Source: VBDM01 sp964430565
GTDB taxonomy: Bacteria; Pseudomonadota; Gammaproteobacteria; Burkholderiales; SG8-39
NCBI GenBank assembly: GCA_964430565.1
Contig: CAYSFD010000045.1
Coordinates: forward strand, 1-26,642
Length of the DNA stretch: 26,642 nt
Reading direction: 5' to 3'
A model generated the notes under the pieces. It searched no databases. It had not been told where the DNA came from and was given only the letters and a program-made list of their open reading frames with translations. The position numbers were made by a program, and so were the translations under genes. This document shows positions 14,007-21,995 of this stretch, piece by piece (position 1 is the stretch's first letter; every line of letters starts with the position of its first letter).

Positions 14007-14714
14007 ATGTCCGAGGCCGCATTGAAGCACTCAGGCGAGGCCGCATCAGAGTCTGAGCTCAAGCAGCAGCTGGTCGACTGCATCCGGATGCTCGAGCGAT
14101 CCGAGATCATCGACTACAACGGGCACTGCAGCGTCCGCCTCGACGACAACCGCATCCTGATCAACATCGGCTCGTGCCAGCGCAGCCGGCTCACGGTCGA
14201 GGACCTCTGCACGATCGACCTCGAAGCGAACCAGATCGAGGGCAAGGGTAATGCGCCGCTGGAGCGCCACCTGCATTGCGGCATCTACCGCGTGCGGCCC
14301 GATGTGAAAGCGATCGTGCACGCGCATCCGAAGTGGTCGACCTTCCTCACCATGGTCGGTGAGAGCTACAAGCCGGTGTATGCGCAGGGCTCGCTCGTCT
14401 ATCCGGTGCCGGTGCTCGACTCGCCCAATTCGATCAACAACCGCGCGATGGCCGAGCGGCTCGCGGCCACGCTCGGGGACCGGCCGGCGGCGCTGATGAA
14501 GTCGCACGGCGCGGTGACGGTCGGCAAGGACATCGTCGAGGCGTTCGTGCTCGCGAACTACATGGAGGAGAACGCCTACCGGCAGTACATGGCGCTGCAG
14601 ATCGGCAAGCCCTACGCGTTCAGCGAAGAGGAATTGGCGCTGTGCCGCGAGAAACTCTGGAACAAGAATCTCTTCAAGCGGACCTGGGATCATTTCCGAG
14701 CGAAGCTCGGATGA
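14007..14714 (+). CDS. Class II aldolase/adducin family protein (second, divergent copy)
   Basis: A 235-residue protein of the same fold as its upstream neighbour but clearly a different subfamily. It has YNGHCSVR (37-44), the acidic Glu86 in PLERHLH, zinc ligands HAH (105-107) and His167 in KSHGAV. The frame is open to 13947 inside the previous gene, but ATG 14007 has GGGGAAGG before it and gives the normal length. Two such genes in tandem could form a hetero-oligomer or perform successive retro-aldol or decarboxylation steps. The substrate is unknown. Confidence 0.87.
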   Translation: MSEAALKHSGEAASESELKQQLVDCIRMLERSEIIDYNGHCSVRLDDNRILINIGSCQRSRLTVEDLCTIDLEANQIEGKGNAPLERHLHCGIYRVRPDVKAIVHAHPKWSTFLTMVGESYKPVYAQGSLVYPVPVLDSPNSINNRAMAERLAATLGDRPAALMKSHGAVTVGKDIVEAFVLANYMEENAYRQYMALQIGKPYAFSEEELALCREKLWNKNLFKRTWDHFRAKLG

Positions 14715-14945
14715 GGGCCTCATCTTCTTGCCGTCGAGCTTTCGTCGACAATGTCGGACCTTCGGCGACCCTCTCAAACGTCCGCCCGCTCGTCATATTG
14801 TTTTCGGAGCTTGGTGAAAAACTGGTGCATTCAAATTCGTTTTCCGTGGCGTCTGCGCGAGGCGACGTGATAACGTTTGCGACCGCGGAGAGTGACGGCA
14901 CATTGCGAGGGTCGTGGCGCATGCATCCGGCGAGAGGATTGCAGA

Positions 14946-15419
14946 ATGCGTCGGTTTCTCCACAACGTTCGCGCGCGCGGTTTCACGGCTGTCGAGCTGA
15001 TGATCAGCTTGGCGATCGTGGGCGTGCTTGCGAGCGTCGCCACTCCGATGTACCAAAACTACCGCGAGCGGATCCGGGTCAGCACGGCCGTCGCTGATAT
15101 CGCAGCCATGTCGGCGGCGATCAAGCTCTACTACACCGACGCGCGCCAGCTGCCGGTATCGCTCGCCGATATCCGCAACGGCGGCAAGCTCGACCCCTGG
15201 GGATATCCCTACCGGTATCTCGACCTGACCACGGCGAAGGGCCACGGCGCGTCGAGAAAAGACAAGCGCTTGAATCCCCTGAATTCCGATTTCGATCTGT
15301 ATAGCGTGGGCAAGGACGGCGGCACAAGCACTTCGCTAATGCCGCCGGTGAGCCGCGACGACGTGATACGCGCGCGCGATGGGCGCTTCATAGGACTGGC
15401 CCGGGATTTCGATCCGTGA
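14946..15419 (+). CDS. Type IV prepilin-like protein (pilin/pseudopilin)
   Basis: A 157-residue protein with a class III signal: basic leader of 12 residues ending in Gly, then FTAVELMISLAIVGVLASVA. Phe13 is +1 and Glu17 is the conserved Glu+5, so prepilin peptidase should cut after Gly12. The hydrophobic helix is followed by a short globular domain with the GspG-like features DARQLP, DPWGYPYRY and DFDLYSVGKDG. These resemble major pseudopilin GspG of type II secretion, which ends with a calcium-binding DxDxYSxGxDG-type loop, so a GspG-like pseudopilin is the best fit. ATG 14946 has GAGG nearby. The stop overlaps the next gene by 4 bp. No other secretion or pilus genes are nearby. Confidence 0.85.
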   Translation: MRRFLHNVRARGFTAVELMISLAIVGVLASVATPMYQNYRERIRVSTAVADIAAMSAAIKLYYTDARQLPVSLADIRNGGKLDPWGYPYRYLDLTTAKGHGASRKDKRLNPLNSDFDLYSVGKDGGTSTSLMPPVSRDDVIRARDGRFIGLARDFDP

Positions 15420-18247
15420 TCCAGCTGACCTATCGCGCGTTCAAGGGCCGTGTCGCGCGCAGGGTGTTTTTGCTGTTCGTCCTGTCTGCGTTCCTTCCCC
15501 TCGCACTGGTCGCGGGCCTGTCGGTTACGCAGCTGCGCCAGTCGATTCTTGCGCAAGGCGAGAGGCGGCTTGCCACGGCGGGCAAGGAATACGGCATGGC
15601 GGTATTCGACCGCCTCCAGGTCGCAGCGGATTCCGCGGCTTCCGCCGCGGAGCTGATCGACCGGCAGCAGCGCGGGAAAACGATCGCGATACGACATTTC
15701 CGCTCGCTGGGGATCATGGATCCCCGGCTTCCTCCAAAAGCCCTGTTCGGGGAAATCCGCCCACCCTCCCTGGCAGGAAGCGTACGACAAAGATTGGCCG
15801 AGGGGAAAAACGCCCTTGTCGCCCTGCAGGATGGGGCCGCGCTGCGCCTGCTGCTGCTTGTCCCGGTCGGCAGCGCCGCTTCCGGGCGCATTATTTTCGG
15901 CGAACTGCTACCCGACTATCTCTGGGGGACGCAGGAACTGCTGCCCACCGCTATCGACATCTGCGTCGTCGATAGCGACTCTCGATCCGTGCTGTTTTGC
16001 CCGGCGCCGGTGCCCGAGGAGGTATTGGGCGAGATCGCGAATTCCTCCTCACAGTCCGCGTTTGGATCTCTCAACTGGGAGAGGGAAGGAGAGACGCAAC
16101 GCTCGGTCGCCTGGAGCCAGTTCCTTCACGCGGAGTTCGGCGCCGCCGACTGGGTCGTTGTTGCCAGCCAGTCCGAGAGCTACCAGATGAGATACGTCGC
16201 CGGCTTCCAGCAGCTCTTCATCCCGGTCGTGGTACTTGCATTGCTCGTGGTGATGCTGCTCAGCATCCGGCAGATCCGAGGCACCATGGTGCCACTGGAG
16301 AAACTTGCCGCCGGCGCGGGCCGCCTGGCGCGAAACGATTTCACTACAAAGGTGGAAGTTAAGAGCAACGACGAGTTTGGCGAACTTGCGACTGCGTTCA
16401 ATCTGATGTCGGAGAAACTGGGACGCCAGTTCTCTGCGCTGAAAACTCTTTCCGAAATCGATCGGCTGATCCTGTCCGCGCCGGATACCGAGGATATCGT
16501 TCGCGCCGTGCTCGAGCGTGTCGCGGACATGGTTCCCGCCGACTTCGCCGGCGTCATGTTGCTGGACCACGATAATCCCGCCCTGGCAAGGACCTATTCG
16601 CGCCCGCTGCAGGCGGGAGCGGACATGTCCATTGCGCGCGAGCAGATCCAGAAGCACGATCGCGAAATCCTGGAGAAATTTCGAGACGGATTTTGGATTC
16701 CGGCTGCCGGAGCGGCGCAGGACCATCTCGCGGCGTTTCTCCCCGAGGGCATTCGCACCGCCTTTGTTCAGCCCATTCTCTGGCGCGACGTCGTCTGCGG
16801 CGCGCTCTCGCTCGGTTTTCGCGTTGCTCCGACTCTGAACGAAGAGGGTCGCAAGCAGATCGGTGAGTTTGCCGATCGCTTGACGGTGGCGATGTCATCG
16901 GCCTGGCGCGACGAGCAGCTGTATCAGCAGGCGCACTATGATTCGCTGACCGGCCTTCCCAATCGATTGGTCCTCATGGACCGGCTTACGCAGGAGATCG
17001 CCAGATGCCAGAGAGAGACCGGCGGTCTGGCCCTGCTTTTCGTCGATCTGGACCACTTCAAGAATGTCAACGATACCCAGGGACACGCAGCCGGGGACCG
17101 GGTGCTCAGGGAGGCTGCTGGCCGGATATCGCGCTGCATTCGGGACTCGGATACGGTCTCGCGGCATGGAGGCGATGAATTCACCGTCATCCTGGGGAAA
17201 GTGAATCGCCCTCGGGACGCGGGGCGAGTCGCAGAGGATATCGTCCGCTCCCTGTCCGAGGCTTTCGTTGTGGACGGGCAAACGTCCTTTCTCAGCGCGA
17301 GCGTCGGCATCGCGGTCTATCCGCAAGATGGTGACTCAGCCGAGACACTCATCAAGAATGCCGATACAGCGATGTATCGGGCCAAATCCGGAGGGCGGGC
17401 GCGGTCCGTGTACTTCAAGGAGAGCATGAACGTTGAGGCCGTCGAAAGGGTTACGCTGGATCGGGAACTTCGCGAGGCCCTCGAAAGGCACGAGCTCGAA
17501 CTGCATTATCAGCCGCAGCTGGATCTTCGCAGCGGCGAGGTCACATGCGCGGAGGCGCTCATGCGCTGGAGGCACCCGCGGCTCGGTCTTGTTCTCCCGG
17601 GGCGTTTCATCCCGATCGCCGAGGAGTTCGGCCATATCGAGCAGATAGGGCGCTGGCTCCTGCGCGAGGCGTGCATGCAGTTGAAAGCATGGCGGGACGA
17701 CGGCCTGCGAGTCAGCCGGCTGGCAGTGAACGTTTCGGCGATACAGTTCCGCAAGCGCGACCTTGTCGATTTCATCAAGGAGTGCACCCGCGAGGCGGGT
17801 ATCGGGCCCGAAAGCCTCGACCTGGAAATCACCGAATCCGTCTTGATGGACCGAGGCAGCGATGTCGAGCGCACGCTCCGCGAGCTGGCGGATTGGGGCG
17901 TATCGATCTCGCTCGACGATTTCGGAACGGGTTTTTCTTCTCTGGCCTATCTCAAGCGGTTTCCGGTTCGCAAAGTCAAGATCGACCGGGGGTTCGTCGA
18001 TGGTCTCGGCCGTGACTCCGATTCCGAGCCCATCGTTGCTGCGATCGTGGCCATGTCGCATGCTCTGGGCAAGGAGGTCGTTGCGGAGGGCGCCGAAACC
18101 GACGAACAAATCTCGGTCTTGCACAGGCTGGGTTGCGATGCTGTCCAGGGCTATCGCATCTCCAGGCCCTTGCCCGCGGCGGAGTTTTCCGCGTTCGTCA
18201 GGGCCAGGGGAAAAACGAGCCGAGGGAAAGTCGTTGGGCTGAACTGA
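15416..18247 (+). CDS. Membrane-bound HAMP-GAF-GGDEF-EAL cyclic-di-GMP protein
   Basis: A 943-residue sensor. Transmembrane helix 1 (about 16-36), a periplasmic sensor of about 230 residues, helix 2 (about 268-285), HAMP to about 340 and a GAF-like domain (about 355-500) precede the output domains. The diguanylate cyclase half has an intact GGDEF at 585-589 with an inhibitory RxxD at 576-579. The phosphodiesterase half has EAL at 713-715 followed by MRW, the NVSAIQF Asn, EITES, DDFGTG (834-839) and AEGAET. Both halves therefore look catalytically competent. It starts at GTG 15416 inside the prepilin stop codon (GTGA), implying coupled translation and a role in controlling pilus- or secretion-linked surface behaviour. 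Confidence 0.93.
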   Translation: MIQLTYRAFKGRVARRVFLLFVLSAFLPLALVAGLSVTQLRQSILAQGERRLATAGKEYGMAVFDRLQVAADSAASAAELIDRQQRGKTIAIRHFRSLGIMDPRLPPKALFGEIRPPSLAGSVRQRLAEGKNALVALQDGAALRLLLLVPVGSAASGRIIFGELLPDYLWGTQELLPTAIDICVVDSDSRSVLFCPAPVPEEVLGEIANSSSQSAFGSLNWEREGETQRSVAWSQFLHAEFGAADWVVVASQSESYQMRYVAGFQQLFIPVVVLALLVVMLLSIRQIRGTMVPLEKLAAGAGRLARNDFTTKVEVKSNDEFGELATAFNLMSEKLGRQFSALKTLSEIDRLILSAPDTEDIVRAVLERVADMVPADFAGVMLLDHDNPALARTYSRPLQAGADMSIAREQIQKHDREILEKFRDGFWIPAAGAAQDHLAAFLPEGIRTAFVQPILWRDVVCGALSLGFRVAPTLNEEGRKQIGEFADRLTVAMSSAWRDEQLYQQAHYDSLTGLPNRLVLMDRLTQEIARCQRETGGLALLFVDLDHFKNVNDTQGHAAGDRVLREAAGRISRCIRDSDTVSRHGGDEFTVILGKVNRPRDAGRVAEDIVRSLSEAFVVDGQTSFLSASVGIAVYPQDGDSAETLIKNADTAMYRAKSGGRARSVYFKESMNVEAVERVTLDRELREALERHELELHYQPQLDLRSGEVTCAEALMRWRHPRLGLVLPGRFIPIAEEFGHIEQIGRWLLREACMQLKAWRDDGLRVSRLAVNVSAIQFRKRDLVDFIKECTREAGIGPESLDLEITESVLMDRGSDVERTLRELADWGVSISLDDFGTGFSSLAYLKRFPVRKVKIDRGFVDGLGRDSDSEPIVAAIVAMSHALGKEVVAEGAETDEQISVLHRLGCDAVQGYRISRPLPAAEFSAFVRARGKTSRGKVVGLN

Positions 18248-18561
18248 GGGGAAAATCCAGCGCTGACGCGCTCAGATCGTGCGCTCGACCATTACCCTCT
18301 GCTCTGCTGTCGCATCGAGTGAGAACCTCGCCTGAGCGAGGACGAAGCGCCTGCGCTTGACTTGCTCCGCCTGGCGACTGCATGATTGGACCGCAGCGCG
18401 CCTCGAGCTACCGTTCGGGCGGCTCGCCACGGCGGAAAGATGACCGTGGACATCGGCCCCGGCTCCGGGGAATATCACAGACCTATAACGCTATCGAAAA
18501 ATCTGTTAGCAGCGGCGGCATCCGGCGCCGCTATACTTCATCGTCAACCAGGAGGGACGCC
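18248..18561. promoter_or_regulatory. Intergenic region upstream of the sulfide/thiosulfate oxidation genes
   Basis: This 314-bp gap has no credible gene. It contains hairpins AGCGC-TGAC-GCGCT (18259-18272), just after the upstream stop, and CCTCGC-CTGA-GCGAGG (18326-18341), both without a T-run. Near the downstream gene, TATACT (18532-18537) resembles a -10 box. Directly before it is an inverted repeat GCGGCG (18512-18517) / CGCCGC (18526-18531) that could be an operator overlapping the promoter. The -35 box is unclear. Confidence 0.4.
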
Positions 18562-18918
18562 ATGAGACCCACACTTGTTCGCGCCGGTTGTGCCGCGGCG
18601 CTGTTGGCAGGGTGCGCCGCCGCACCGGCCTGGGCGCAGGATCCGAATATTGCGCGGAGCCTTGCGGCAACCTGCACCGCCTGCCACGGCACCGATGGAC
18701 GCAGCGTCGGCGGCGTTCCTCCCAGCCTGGCCGGGCGGGACAAGGGTGAGCTGCTGCAGACCATGAAAGACTTCAAGACGGGCAAACGGCCGGCTACGGT
18801 CATGCACCAGCACGCCAAGGGCTACAGCGACGAGCAGCTCGAGCTCATTTCGAATTACTTTGCCGGCGTGAGGCCGGGCGCAGCTGCTGCCGCGCCCGCG
18901 GCGCGGGTCAATAATTAA
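18562..18918 (+). CDS. fccA: Monoheme cytochrome c, sulfide dehydrogenase subunit (FccA-like)
   Basis: A 118-residue periplasmic cytochrome. The signal peptide ends AWA|QD at about residue 25. One heme-binding CTACH lies at 38-42, and Met81 (ATVMHQHA) is the probable axial ligand. The mature size of about 10 kDa matches monoheme FccA types, not the diheme form. It lies 10 bp before the flavoprotein gene, the usual partner, and would carry electrons from sulfide to the respiratory chain. AGGAGG precedes ATG 18562. The frame is open upstream, but the signal peptide fixes the start. Confidence 0.88.
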   Translation: MRPTLVRAGCAAALLAGCAAAPAWAQDPNIARSLAATCTACHGTDGRSVGGVPPSLAGRDKGELLQTMKDFKTGKRPATVMHQHAKGYSDEQLELISNYFAGVRPGAAAAAPAARVNN

Positions 18919-18928
18919 GGAGGACCCC

Positions 18929-20200
18929 ATGACACTATCCAGACGCGAATTCATGAAGTGGATGGCGGCCTCATCCGGTGCCGCTGCGGTGGCGGGTTGC
19001 GCGGGAATGGGCGGCCCGGCTGCCGGGCGCGTGGTGGTGGTCGGCGGCGGCTACGGCGGCGCGACCGCCGCTCGCTACATCAAGCTGTGGGCGCCCGACA
19101 TCGACGTCACCATGGTCGAGCGCAACGACACGTTCGTCTCCTGCCCGATCAGCAACCTGGTGCTGAGCGGCAACACTCAGATTGGCGATATCACGATGGG
19201 CTACGACGGCCTGAGAAATCGTGGCGTGAACATCGTGCGCGACGACGCGGTGGCGGTGGACGCAGGCGCGCGGCAGGTGCGGCTCGCCAGCGGCAAGACG
19301 CTCTCCTACGACCGGCTGCTCGTCTCGCCCGGGATCGACTTCCTGTACGACCAGATCCCGGGGCTGAAAAGCGCCGATGCGCAGAACCAGGTGCTGCACG
19401 GCTGGAAGGCGGGGCCCCAGACGGCGGCGTTGAGGAAACAGCTCGAGGCGATGCGCGACGGCGGAGTGTTCGTGATCCAGTTCCCGCTGGCGCCGTACCG
19501 CTGCCCGCCCGGGCCGTACGAGCGCGTGTGCCAGGTCGCGGACTACTTCAAGCGGGCGAAGCCGAAGTCCAAGATCATCGTGCTCGACGCGAACCCCGAT
19601 ATCGTCTCGAAGAAGGGGCTGTTTCTCGCCGCGTGGAACGGGATGTACAAGGACATGATCGACTACCGTCCCAACAGCGAGCTCGCCGACGTGGACGTGA
19701 AGGGCATGACGGTGAAGCTGGCGTTCGGCAGCGTCAAGGGCGACGTGCTCAACGTCGTGCCCCCGCACGGCGCGGGGAGCATCGCGCGGCAGGCAGGGCT
19801 CATCACCGCCAATCAGCGCTGGTGCGGCATCGACTGGCTCACCATGGAGTCAGTCGCAGTCAAAAACATACACGTACTGGGCGACGCGACGCTCTCCGCG
19901 CCGGCGATGCCCAAATCGGCGAGCATGGCGAACCAGCAGGCCAAGGTCTGCGCCGCCGCGGTGATCGCGTTGATCAAGGGCCAGCCGGTCAACCCGCAGC
20001 CGATGATGATGAATACCTGCTACAGCTTTGTGGACGGCAAGAGTTCGGTGCACGTCGCCTCGGTGCACGCCTACGACCCCACGCAAAAGACGATGGTGGT
20101 GGTGAAGGGCGCGGGAGGGATCTCCACGGCAGCGAGCGAGATGGAAGGCGCCTACGCCTGGGGCTGGGCACGCAACATCTGGGGCGAAGCGCTCGGCTGA
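18929..20200 (+). CDS. fccB: Sulfide dehydrogenase flavoprotein subunit (FccB/SoxF)
   Basis: A 423-residue FAD protein with a Tat signal (SRREFMKWM) followed by a hydrophobic stretch. The FAD-binding GGGYGG is at 39-44 with VERND at the end of the second strand. Cysteines in VSCPISN (Cys72), YRCPPGPYERVC and NTCYSF supply the candidates for the redox-active disulfide. The C-terminal region (about 350-420) matches the flavocytochrome-c sulphide dehydrogenase flavin-binding domain. It oxidises sulfide to sulfur or polysulfide in the periplasm and passes electrons to FccA. AAGGAGGA precedes ATG. In complete Sox clusters soxCD often stands at this position relative to soxYZ. Confidence 0.93.
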   Translation: MTLSRREFMKWMAASSGAAAVAGCAGMGGPAAGRVVVVGGGYGGATAARYIKLWAPDIDVTMVERNDTFVSCPISNLVLSGNTQIGDITMGYDGLRNRGVNIVRDDAVAVDAGARQVRLASGKTLSYDRLLVSPGIDFLYDQIPGLKSADAQNQVLHGWKAGPQTAALRKQLEAMRDGGVFVIQFPLAPYRCPPGPYERVCQVADYFKRAKPKSKIIVLDANPDIVSKKGLFLAAWNGMYKDMIDYRPNSELADVDVKGMTVKLAFGSVKGDVLNVVPPHGAGSIARQAGLITANQRWCGIDWLTMESVAVKNIHVLGDATLSAPAMPKSASMANQQAKVCAAAVIALIKGQPVNPQPMMMNTCYSFVDGKSSVHVASVHAYDPTQKTMVVVKGAGGISTAASEMEGAYAWGWARNIWGEALG

Positions 20201-20222
20201 GCCGCCGTCGCCGCCAAGAAGG

Positions 20223-20238
20223 GCGTGCGTATGCACGC
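20223..20238. other. Hairpin between fccB and soxY
   Basis: GCGTGC-GTAT-GCACGC is a perfect 6-bp stem with a 4-base loop in the 116-bp gap. There is no T-run. It may separate the mRNA levels of fccAB and soxYZAX, for example by processing or partial termination. Confidence 0.35.
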
Positions 20239-20316
20239 GAAGGCGAGGATCGTTGAGTAAGCTAGCCTGCGCAGCCCGCACATTCAAATAACTCGACCTG
20301 GGCAGGAGGAACTGGA

Positions 20317-20784
20317 ATGCATCACACACGCAGATCCGTATTGAAGGGAGTCTGGGCCATAGGGGCGTTGGCGACTGCCGCCGCCGCTGGCCTGCTCGGC
20401 CCCGTGCGCGCGTTCGCCGCCTGGAACAAGGGCGCGTTCGAAGCGAAAAGCACCCTCGACGCCATGCGCGCGCTTGGCGTGGCCAATGCCGAGGACACGA
20501 AAGCCATCGAGATCCGCGCCCCCGACATTGCCGAGAATGGCGCGGTGGTGCCGATCGATATCACCAGCAATATCCCCGGCACCACCGCCATCTCGGTGTT
20601 CATCGAGAAGAATCCCTTCCCCTACACGGGCACCTTCGACTTCTCGCAAGGCGCAGTGCCCTACGTGCACCTGCGTGTGAAGATCGGCGAGTCCTCGCCG
20701 GTGCGGGTGGTCGCGACCGCGGGTGGCAAGCACTACACGACCGCCAAGGAAGTAAAGGTCACCATCGGCGGCTGCGGCGGCTGA
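20317..20784 (+). CDS. soxY: Thiosulfate oxidation carrier protein SoxY
   Basis: A 155-residue periplasmic protein with a Tat-type signal (HTRRSVLKG) and Ala-rich hydrophobic core. The Ig-like body ends in the diagnostic GGCGG, where Cys153 covalently carries the sulfur intermediate. It pairs with SoxZ, encoded 12 bp downstream. AGGAGGA lies before ATG. All expected parts are present. Confidence 0.96.
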   Translation: MHHTRRSVLKGVWAIGALATAAAAGLLGPVRAFAAWNKGAFEAKSTLDAMRALGVANAEDTKAIEIRAPDIAENGAVVPIDITSNIPGTTAISVFIEKNPFPYTGTFDFSQGAVPYVHLRVKIGESSPVRVVATAGGKHYTTAKEVKVTIGGCGG

Positions 20785-20796
20785 GCGGAGGAGAAC

Positions 20797-21117
20797 ATGG
20801 CAGAACCGATGAAAATCCGCGCCACCCTGCAGGGCGACGTCGCCGACGTGCGCGTGCTGATGGCGCACCCGATGGAGACCGGGCAGCGCAAGGACGCGGC
20901 CGGCAAGCTCGTGCCGCTGCATTTCATACAATCCATCACCGCGCAGCTGAACGGCAAGACGGTGTTCACCGCCGACATCAGCCAGGCAGTGTCGCGCAAC
21001 CCGGTGTTCGCGTTCAAGGTAAAGGGCGCCAAGGTGGGCGACAGGCTCTCCATCACCTGGCAGGACAATACCGGCGACAAGCGCACCGACGAGATGGTGA
21101 TCCGCGCCGGATCCTGA
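20797..21117 (+). CDS. soxZ: Thiosulfate oxidation carrier complex protein SoxZ
   Basis: A 106-residue, signal-less beta-sandwich protein exported with SoxY. The family stretch VRVLMAHPMETGQRKDA (residues 19-35) is followed by HFIQSITAQLNGKTVF and ending DEMVIRAGS. The length is typical. GGAGGA precedes ATG. It binds SoxY and presents its swinging cysteine arm to SoxXA and SoxB. Confidence 0.96.
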   Translation: MAEPMKIRATLQGDVADVRVLMAHPMETGQRKDAAGKLVPLHFIQSITAQLNGKTVFTADISQAVSRNPVFAFKVKGAKVGDRLSITWQDNTGDKRTDEMVIRAGS

Positions 21118-21167
21118 CTTCGATCAAGGGGCCGCAGAGTCCCGTTCAACAATTTGGAGGAGGCAAG

Positions 21168-21983
21168 ATGAAACAGGCGCTCGTGCTGGGAATCGTTGTC
21201 GCAGTGGCGGCGGCCCCTTGGCCGCCTGCGGCGGCGCAGGTCCTCGACCCCACCGCCGCGGAATTCGAAAAGTTCCGCGAGATCATGGAGCAGGACAACC
21301 CGGCGGAACTATTCGAGGTGAAGGGCGAGGAGCTGTGGCGCGCGCGCCGCGGGCCGATGAACGCCTCGCTCGAGCAGTGCGACCTGGGCCTCGGGCCGGG
21401 CGTGGTAAAGGGCGCATATGCGCAGATGCCGCGCTACTTCGCCGACGCCGACCGGGTGATGGATGCCGAAGCGCGCATCGTGCACTGCATGATCACGCTG
21501 CAGGGCTTCAAATATGAGGAGCTCGCGAAGCAGCCCTTCAGCAGCGAAATCCGGACGCCGGACCCGGTGTCGCTGGTCACCTACGTCGCCGCTCAGTCGC
21601 GCGGCATGAAGCTCGCGGCGCCGCAGAGCCACCCGAAGGAGCGCGCGACCTACGAGACGGGCAAGGCGATGTTCTTCTACCGCGCCGGCGCCTTCGACTT
21701 CTCCTGCGCGAGTTGCCACGGCGTGGACGACAAGCGCATCCGCACCCAGCCCCTGCCGAATTTCCCCAAGCCGGAGCAGGCGATCCGCGCGGTTCAGAGC
21801 TGGCCGGGCTACCGCATGACCGGCGGCGTGATGCACTCGCTGCAGTGGCGACTGAACGACTGCTTCCGCCAGCAGCGCTTTCCGGAGCCGGGCTATACCT
21901 CCGAGACGCTGAGCGCGCTGCTGACCTACCTCACCGTCAACGCCAACGGCCACGTCTATCGCGGCCCGGGCATCAAGCGCTAG
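21168..21983 (+). CDS. soxA: Sulfur oxidation c-type cytochrome SoxA, single-heme form
   Basis: A 271-residue periplasmic protein with a signal peptide ending near AAAQ (residue 24). One heme site CASCH is at 180-184. Cys232 in LNDCFRQQR matches the position of the conserved cysteine persulfide ligand and catalytic residue. In diheme SoxA a first CxxCH occurs in the N-terminal half. Here only separate Cys71 and Cys107 remain, which could form a disulfide, as in monoheme SoxA types. It forms the SoxXA complex that attaches thiosulfate to SoxY. GGAGGAGG lies before ATG. Confidence 0.95.
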   Translation: MKQALVLGIVVAVAAAPWPPAAAQVLDPTAAEFEKFREIMEQDNPAELFEVKGEELWRARRGPMNASLEQCDLGLGPGVVKGAYAQMPRYFADADRVMDAEARIVHCMITLQGFKYEELAKQPFSSEIRTPDPVSLVTYVAAQSRGMKLAAPQSHPKERATYETGKAMFFYRAGAFDFSCASCHGVDDKRIRTQPLPNFPKPEQAIRAVQSWPGYRMTGGVMHSLQWRLNDCFRQQRFPEPGYTSETLSALLTYLTVNANGHVYRGPGIKR

Positions 21984-21995
21984 GAGGGCCACGCT

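Noticed and set aside
18562..18918. Reading the small cytochrome as SoxD
   Set aside because: SoxD is much longer and follows a molybdenum SoxC gene, which is absent. The size and the flavoprotein partner fit FccA.
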